This document shows, in pieces, positions 5,995 through 10,182 of a stretch of 10,182 bases of DNA (its first letter is position 1; every line of letters begins with the position of its first letter). Under the pieces are notes generated by a model. That model did no database searches, was not told where the DNA came from, and saw only the letters and a list, made by a program, of their open reading frames with translations. The DNA lies in NCBI GenBank assembly GCA_937915745.1, contig CALGGJ010000118.1, positions 1 to 10,182 on the forward strand. Reading direction: 5' to 3'. Source of the DNA: an uncultured Prevotellaceae bacterium (lineage in GTDB: Bacteria; Bacteroidota; Bacteroidia; Bacteroidales; Bacteroidaceae). Position numbers and translations under genes: made by a program.

Positions 5995-7029
5995 AGGGTT
6001 AGTGAGAATGCGTAAAGCGCCGAGCAATCGGGCGTTCTCTTCTTTCGTACCAATTGTTATCCTGAGGCAGTTGCCACACATATGGACATTTGTGCGGTTG
6101 CGAACGATGATGCCCTTATCTACCAGATAGTTGTATATCTTGTTTGCATCTGTCACTTTGGCCAGAAAGAAATTAGCATCCGACGGATATACTTCTTTGC
6201 ACACAGGCAACATGGCAAATGCCTTCATCATCGTTGTGCGTTCCTCGAGTATCATGTTGATGCGCTGATGTACTTTCAGCATCTCGTTTTGCAGCAAATC
6301 GGCTGCACGCTGTTGTGTTAACAGATTCACGTTATAAGGGTATTTCACCTTATTGAATAAATCCACGATGGGTGGTGCAGCAAATGCCATACCAAGGCGT
6401 ATGGCAGCACATCCGTATGCTTTCGAGAAGGTGTTGAGCACTATCATGTGTGGATGGTCGTTCAGTTCGAGGCGTAACGGTCTCAATTGTGAGAAATCGG
6501 AGTATGCCTCATCAACCACTACTATACCATCAAACGTGTTTATGACCTTCAGCACAGCCTCACGGTTCATGTCGTTACCCGTAGGATTATTCGGTGTACA
6601 GATGAAGACGACCTTGGTCTTGTCATCACATGCAGCTAACAGGCGGTCGGCATCAAGTTGGAATTGTCGGTCGAGTGATACCTTCCGATATTCCACATCG
6701 TTGATATCGGCACATACCTCATACATGCCGTAGGTAGGGTCTATAGCCACCACATTATCCATGCGGGGCTCGCAAAAGATACGATAAACCAGGTCGATGG
6801 CTTCATCCGACCCGTTTCCAAGGAATATGCACTCGGGACTAACCTGCTTTGCCGTTGCAATCATGTGTTTCAGGTCGGTCTGCAGGGGGTCTGGATATCG
6901 GTTTATCAACACGCCATACGGATTCTCGTTTGCATCGAGACATACAGTTGCCTGCTTTCCATTGTATTCACTGCGAGCCGAGCTGTAGGGCTTGAGTGCG
7001 AGTATGTTATTTCTGACTAATTGTCTCAT
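5992..7029 (-). CDS. hisC: Histidinol-phosphate aminotransferase
   Basis: A 345-residue class I/II PLP aminotransferase converting imidazole acetol phosphate and glutamate to histidinol phosphate (step 8). The N-terminus has LDANENPYG (31-39). PLP-site elements follow: GNGSDE (71-76), PNNPTG (146-151), VVDEAY (171-176, Asp173 and Tyr176) and SKAYG (202-206) with the Schiff-base Lys203. Next is AAIRLG (208-213) with phosphate-binding Arg211, and LRITIGT near the C-terminus carries the substrate-binding Arg. Many homologues have AGIR where this one has AAIR, a mild change. Its ATG lies inside the end of hisD (23-bp overlap), so translational coupling is likely. The last residues (about NP) and the stop are shaped by a 7-bp tandem repeat. 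Length is normal for the family. Confidence 0.96.
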   Translation of the reverse strand: MRQLVRNNILALKPYSSARSEYNGKQATVCLDANENPYGVLINRYPDPLQTDLKHMIATAKQVSPECIFLGNGSDEAIDLVYRIFCEPRMDNVVAIDPTYGMYEVCADINDVEYRKVSLDRQFQLDADRLLAACDDKTKVVFICTPNNPTGNDMNREAVLKVINTFDGIVVVDEAYSDFSQLRPLRLELNDHPHMIVLNTFSKAYGCAAIRLGMAFAAPPIVDLFNKVKYPYNVNLLTQQRAADLLQNEMLKVHQRINMILEERTTMMKAFAMLPVCKEVYPSDANFFLAKVTDANKIYNYLVDKGIIVRNRTNVHMCGNCLRITIGTKEENARLLGALRILTNP

Positions 7030-8266
7030 ATCTCATTGTCATTGCGCGTTTGTGTGCTTCGAGTTGTTCGTTATGTGCCATCACAGCCACCGACGGGCCG
7101 ATATTCCTGATGCCTTCGGGGGTGAGTTCTTGGAATGTGATTTTACGGATGAAACTATCGAGCGATACTCCGCTGTAAGCCCTGGCATATCCGCTGGTTG
7201 GCAGGGTGTGGTTGGTACCCGATGCATAGTCGCCGGCACTTTCGCACGAGTAGTTACCAAGGAATACCGAGCCGGCATTTTTCACTTTTTCGGCCACACT
7301 CATATAGTCGCTCACTGCCAGTATGAGGTGTTCGGGAGCATATTCGTTTATGATATCCATAGCATGGTCGATAGTGTCAACACATACAAGTTTGCTGTGT
7401 TTCAGCGATTCGGCGGCAATCGTTTTTCTTGGCAACGACTGTAGTTGCCGTTCTATTTCGCTTTCAACATCATTCAGCATCGTCTTGCTGGTTGTCACTA
7501 ACAGGGCTTGTGAGTCGGTTCCATGCTCTGCCTGTGAAAGGAAATCGGCTGCCACGAATGCGGGGTTTGCCGTTTCGTCGGCCACGATGGCCACTTCGCT
7601 TGGTCCGGCAGGCATATCTATTGCCACATCGTGCAAACTCACAATCTGTTTGGCTGCCATCACATACTGGTTTCCAGGACCGAATATCTTATACACTTTG
7701 GGCACACTCTCAGTCCCATAGGCCATTGCAGCGATGGCTTGCACCCCTCCAATCTTATAGATGTTATTTACTCCCGCTATCCGTGCAGCCACAAGTATTG
7801 CAGGGTGCAACTTACCCTCATGACTTGGCGGTGAACACAGCACTATGTCATTGCAGCCCGCAATCTTTGCAGGTGTGGCCAACATCAATACGGTAGAGAA
7901 AAGGGGGGCGGTACCCCCGGGTACATACAGCCCGACCCTCTCTATGGCAACAGCTTTCTGCCAACAAGTAACGCCTGGCTGTGTCTCTATCTTCTTTCCC
8001 TCAAACCGTTGTGCCTCGTGGAACTTTTTTATATTATGGTGTGCCAGGAGTAATGCATCCTTCAGTTCGGGAGCAACCGCTGCTTCGGCTTCGCTCAGTT
8101 CGCTGTCGGATACCTTCAGCCGGTCGAGACACACGTGGTCGAACCGCTGCTCGTATTCCCTCACCGCTGCATCGCCACGCAGGCGCACATCATCAATCAC
8201 GGCCTGTACCGTTGCATTGAGCGTGGCTGCATCTTTGTGTGGACGTTCTATTTTCATGGTAAACAA
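7007..8266 (-). CDS. hisD: Histidinol dehydrogenase
   Basis: A zinc- and NAD-dependent enzyme that oxidises L-histidinol to L-histidine in two steps (the last reactions of the pathway). The 419-residue reading contains the family landmarks: VGLYVPGG (111-118), GPGNQYV (196-202), GPSEVAI (221-227), SQAEHGTDSQ (244-253), the catalytic Glu312-His313 in YAPEHL, SAGDYASGTNHTLPTSG (343-359) and QLEAHKRAM (401-409). Predicted zinc ligands are Gln245, His248, Asp346 and His405. Translation may begin at Met1 or at Met4 (8257); MKIERP at Met4 resembles the usual family N-terminus, so the shorter 416-residue form is quite possible. The gene is 41 bp after hisG and overlaps the start of hisC by 23 bp. 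Confidence 0.97.
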   Translation of the reverse strand: MFTMKIERPHKDAATLNATVQAVIDDVRLRGDAAVREYEQRFDHVCLDRLKVSDSELSEAEAAVAPELKDALLLAHHNIKKFHEAQRFEGKKIETQPGVTCWQKAVAIERVGLYVPGGTAPLFSTVLMLATPAKIAGCNDIVLCSPPSHEGKLHPAILVAARIAGVNNIYKIGGVQAIAAMAYGTESVPKVYKIFGPGNQYVMAAKQIVSLHDVAIDMPAGPSEVAIVADETANPAFVAADFLSQAEHGTDSQALLVTTSKTMLNDVESEIERQLQSLPRKTIAAESLKHSKLVCVDTIDHAMDIINEYAPEHLILAVSDYMSVAEKVKNAGSVFLGNYSCESAGDYASGTNHTLPTSGYARAYSGVSLDSFIRKITFQELTPEGIRNIGPSVAVMAHNEQLEAHKRAMTMRYETISQK

Positions 8267-8307
8267 TGAATCCGTGTAGTTTTTCTATACCTCAATAGTG
8301 TGTATGC

Positions 8308-9159
8308 TCACAATATCATCTTCTCTATCGGAAGCACCAATATGCCTTCAGCTCCGAGCCGTTTCAGCTGGCCGATGATTTCCCAGAATCGCTTTTCATC
8401 AAGCACCGTGTGTATGCTGCTCCACCCCTCTGTGGCCAACGGCATCACTGTAGGACTCTTAATGCCCGGCAACACACTCACAATCTCCGGAACCCTCTGT
8501 GTCGGAGCATTCATAAGCACATATTTCTTGTCGTCAGCCGCCTTCACCGCGTCGAAACGGAAAAGCAGTTCTTCAAGCAACTCGCGCTTGCATGCATCCA
8601 TCGCCTTGTTACCGATGAGCACCGCCTCGCTATGCATCACCACCTCCACTTCCTTCAGGTTGTTGCTTACGAGTGTCGAACCACTGCTCACGATATCGAA
8701 TATACCGTCGGCCAGACCAATGCCAGGAGCTATCTCTACCGAACCCTGAATCACGTGAACATCGGGTTGCACATGGTTGTCGTCCATATACCGGCGTAGT
8801 ATATTCGGATAGCTTGTGGCTATCTTCTTCCCGTCGAACCATTCGATTCCCCGATAATCGGCTTGTTTCGGTATAGCCAGTGACAACCGGCACTTACTGA
8901 ATCCCAGCCGTGAAATGATGTCTGCATCGGCTTGTCGTTCAGTAAATTCGTTTTCACCCACCACACCTACATCGGCCACACCGTCGGCTACTGTCTGTGG
9001 AATATCGTCGTCACGAAGGTAGAGCACCTCCATCGGGAAGTTTGTTGCTTCTGCCAACAGAGTCCGCTTACTATTCGGTATCTTAATGCCTGCTTCCTGC
9101 AACAGACTCATGGTCTCCTCATAGAGGCGACCCTTAGACTGGACTGCAATTCGTATCAT
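8308..9159 (-). CDS. hisG: ATP phosphoribosyltransferase, long form
   Basis: The committed first enzyme of histidine synthesis, joining ATP and PRPP. The protein is 283 residues. The N-terminal catalytic region begins MIRIAVQSKGRL and includes DVGVVGEN (63-70). The PRPP loop region spans 139-163, with GLADGIFDIVSSGST at 148-162. Residues about 212-283 form the C-terminal ACT-like regulatory domain of the long HisG type (APTQRVPEI at 218-226, WSSIHTVL at 246-253). Long-form enzymes are normally inhibited by histidine and need no HisZ partner; no hisZ is present here. It is the first gene of the operon, with a short leader behind a strong promoter. The leader has no room for a His-rich attenuation peptide. 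Confidence 0.97.
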   Translation of the reverse strand: MIRIAVQSKGRLYEETMSLLQEAGIKIPNSKRTLLAEATNFPMEVLYLRDDDIPQTVADGVADVGVVGENEFTERQADADIISRLGFSKCRLSLAIPKQADYRGIEWFDGKKIATSYPNILRRYMDDNHVQPDVHVIQGSVEIAPGIGLADGIFDIVSSGSTLVSNNLKEVEVVMHSEAVLIGNKAMDACKRELLEELLFRFDAVKAADDKKYVLMNAPTQRVPEIVSVLPGIKSPTVMPLATEGWSSIHTVLDEKRFWEIIGQLKRLGAEGILVLPIEKMIL

Positions 9160-9188
9160 ACCCGTTGTCTGTGTTTTATTATGCGGTG

Positions 9189-9219
9189 CAAAGTTACGAA
9201 GAATCGGCGAGATAACAAA
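9189..9219 (-). promoter_or_regulatory. Promoter of the hisGDCB operon
   Basis: On the minus strand TTTG (9219-9216) and TAACTTTG (9196-9189) are separated by 19 bp, matching the Bacteroidetes -33/-7 pattern. The expected start near 9182-9185 leaves a leader of about 23-26 nt before the hisG ATG. Confidence 0.8.
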
Positions 9220-9248
9220 GCGATTTTGGAAGATTAACGCAGTTTGAC

Positions 9249-9303
9249 CTGTTTTCTCGGAAAAACAGTTAAATCTTTATCTCTTTTTGAAGATTCTCGG
9301 AAA
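9249..9303. other. Small inverted and direct repeats in the hisG/DUF3800 spacer
   Basis: The 203-bp divergent spacer (9160-9362) contains CTGTTTT/AAAACAG (9249-9255 and 9262-9268, 6-base loop) and a 10-base direct repeat TTCTCGGAAA at 9254-9263 and 9294-9303, 40 bp apart. The first copy overlaps the hairpin. They lie upstream of both divergent promoters and could bind a regulator or be chance. Apart from these and the two promoters I see nothing else in the spacer. Confidence 0.3.
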
Positions 9304-9331
9304 TCCTCAAGGTGAATTGAGAAGAATTATG

Positions 9332-9339
9332 TACTTTTG
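9332..9339 (+). promoter_or_regulatory. Probable -7 element of the DUF3800 gene
   Basis: TACTTTTG fits TAnnTTTG and lies 23 bp before the ATG at 9363, giving a leader of roughly 18 nt. No convincing -33 TTTG is found at the right spacing, so the promoter is only moderately supported. Its position argues against the GTG at 9339 as the gene start. Confidence 0.5.
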
Positions 9340-9362
9340 TGACTCAAAAACACAGAATTGCA

Positions 9363-10126
9363 ATGGATGCTAACAAAACGACAAATTATCATTTATACAT
9401 AGACGGGTGCGGAGACCAGAACTTGGAGACATTCAGTCCTACGTTCCCTATCTTCACGCTTTGTGGCATCCTTGTGCGCGATGACAAGGTTTCCCTGTTG
9501 AACGAGCAAGTGCGGGCGTTGAAGCATGAGTTCTGGGGCGATAGACAAACATTCTTCACTCACGCGACATTCGCAAATGCCAGAACGGCTTTGAAGTTTT
9601 GTTCGACCTTGACGTGAAACGTCGTTTCTATGAGGCGGTGAACCATCTGCTGGGACAGGAAGACGTTTATGTCATAGTTAGTTGCTCCATCCTAAAGGAG
9701 TCTTACATCCGCCAGTTCGGTAAGCTGAACGATGTCTATGGGCAGTCTCTCTCATTTGTTTTGGAACGGGCTATCTTCTGCGTTGATAACCATTGCGAAG
9801 ATGACTCTGGAAGAATCTCTGCTATTGTTGAACGCAGAGGTAAACGCGAAGACAGAAATCTTCAAAATTACTACGAACAGCTATTAGAGAAAGGCACATA
9901 CTGGGTAACCGCAGAACGGATGAGGAACCGCATGACCTGCATTGACTTCAAATGGAAATCAGAGGACATTGCAGGCCTGCAAATTGCCGACTTGATAGCC
10001 TATCCGCTGACCCGCCATGTGTTGAATCCGCAGGCAGTAAACCTGGCCTACGACGTTTTGGAACCCAACATCTTCAATGAGAATGGCAAATTGATGGGGC
10101 TTAAGATCTATCCTCACCGACCATAA
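9363..10126 (+). pseudogene. DUF3800-family gene disrupted by a one-base frameshift
   Basis: DUF3800 proteins are uncharacterised. Members carry an N-terminal Asp-Glu-x-Gly-Asp motif and a C-terminal 'QxADLxAY' motif, and I do not assign a function. Here the N-terminal part starts at the ATG at 9363 (YIDGCGDQNL, residues 12-21) and runs to EFWGDRQ, then falls out of frame and stops at 9615-9617. The true continuation, ILHSRDIRKC then LFDLDVKRRFYEA, begins at 9551 in the frame one base back and ends in GLQIADLIAY...ITFLK-like sequence closing with LMGLKIYPHRP at 10126. Restoring one base near 9548-9552 would give about 254 residues, normal for the family. The usual Glu of the motif is Gly (codon GGG, one change from GAG), a second sign of decay. 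No retroviral-type slippery heptamer is visible at the junction. A sequencing error could explain the shift but not the Glu change. Confidence 0.83.
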
Positions 10127-10130
10127 CAAA

Positions 10131-10182
10131 AAGAGTCGCCACGAACCTGACAACTCTTCCGATCGGGGACACCCCAATCCCA
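10131..10182. other. Two stacked hairpins after the DUF3800 gene, cut by the right edge
   Basis: The first hairpin starts 4 bases after the DUF3800 stop. AAGAGT (10131-10136) pairs with ACTCTT (10153-10158); on the minus strand it extends to 8 bp with a G-U pair and is followed by T residues, so it could terminate a convergent transcript. The second is GATCGGGG (10161-10168), ACA, CCCCAATC (10172-10179): an 8-bp stem with one mismatch and a three-base loop. The window ends two bases later. It may be a convergent terminator region, or the first unit of a structured repeat array that I associate, from memory only, with DUF3800 genes in Bacteroides relatives. Confidence 0.5.

Noticed and set aside
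5958..6053. Longer hisB reading starting at 6053
   Set aside because: The extra 32 residues overlap the end of hisC and translate the tandem repeat; the family N-terminus begins at the ATG at 5957.
9540..9620. Programmed -1 frameshifting in the DUF3800 gene
   Set aside because: No slippery heptamer and no clear downstream structure at the junction; a missing base explains the pattern more simply.
9959..10177. 72-codon minus-strand open frame at the right end
   Set aside because: Antisense to the conserved C-terminal part of DUF3800 and the hairpins; no family resemblance.

Overview
The window looks like chromosomal DNA of a Bacteroidales bacterium (Bacteroidaceae/Prevotellaceae-like; I cannot fix the genus). 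The evidence is a promoter of the Bacteroidetes type before hisG (TTTG, 19 bp, TAnnTTTG), no obvious Shine-Dalgarno sequences at the starts I inspected, a bifunctional HisB whose phosphatase half lacks the enterobacterial zinc loop, and a sodium-pumping methylmalonyl-CoA decarboxylase operon of the kind used by succinate/propionate fermenters.

Right to left on the minus strand there are two metabolic units. The first (9159 to 4839) is hisG-hisD-hisC-hisB, tightly packed and driven by a strong promoter just upstream of hisG. It covers histidine steps 1, 6-7, 8, 9 and 10; hisA, hisF, hisH and hisI are not here. The second (4628 to 126) is mce-mmdA-mmdD-mmdC-mmdB: methylmalonyl-CoA epimerase, the carboxyltransferase alpha subunit, a small membrane gamma/delta subunit, a biotin carrier and the membrane beta subunit. 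Together they decarboxylate (S)-methylmalonyl-CoA to propionyl-CoA and export Na+. The carrier is unusual: it has two complete tandem biotinyl domains, each with its own EAMKM lysine.

The 210-bp gap between hisB and mce holds a probable mce promoter, a 13-bp palindrome over its -33 position and a four-copy 14-bp tandem repeat. The mce and hisB leaders share an identical 11-bp block followed by different G-rich tandem repeats.

The mmd operon ends in a strong intrinsic terminator. Exactly at the end of its T-tract, the first 56 bases of the window read (minus strand) as the 5' end of a group IIC intron, the class known to insert behind terminators. The rest of the intron lies beyond the left edge.

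At the right end, divergent from hisG, is a DUF3800 gene broken by a one-base frameshift and with its usual Asp-Glu-x-Gly-Asp motif altered to Asp-Gly-Cys-Gly-Asp. It is followed at once by two stacked hairpins running into the window edge, possibly the start of a structured repeat array associated with this gene family. The intron, the repeats and the DUF3800/hairpin unit are the accessory parts; the rest is housekeeping metabolism.
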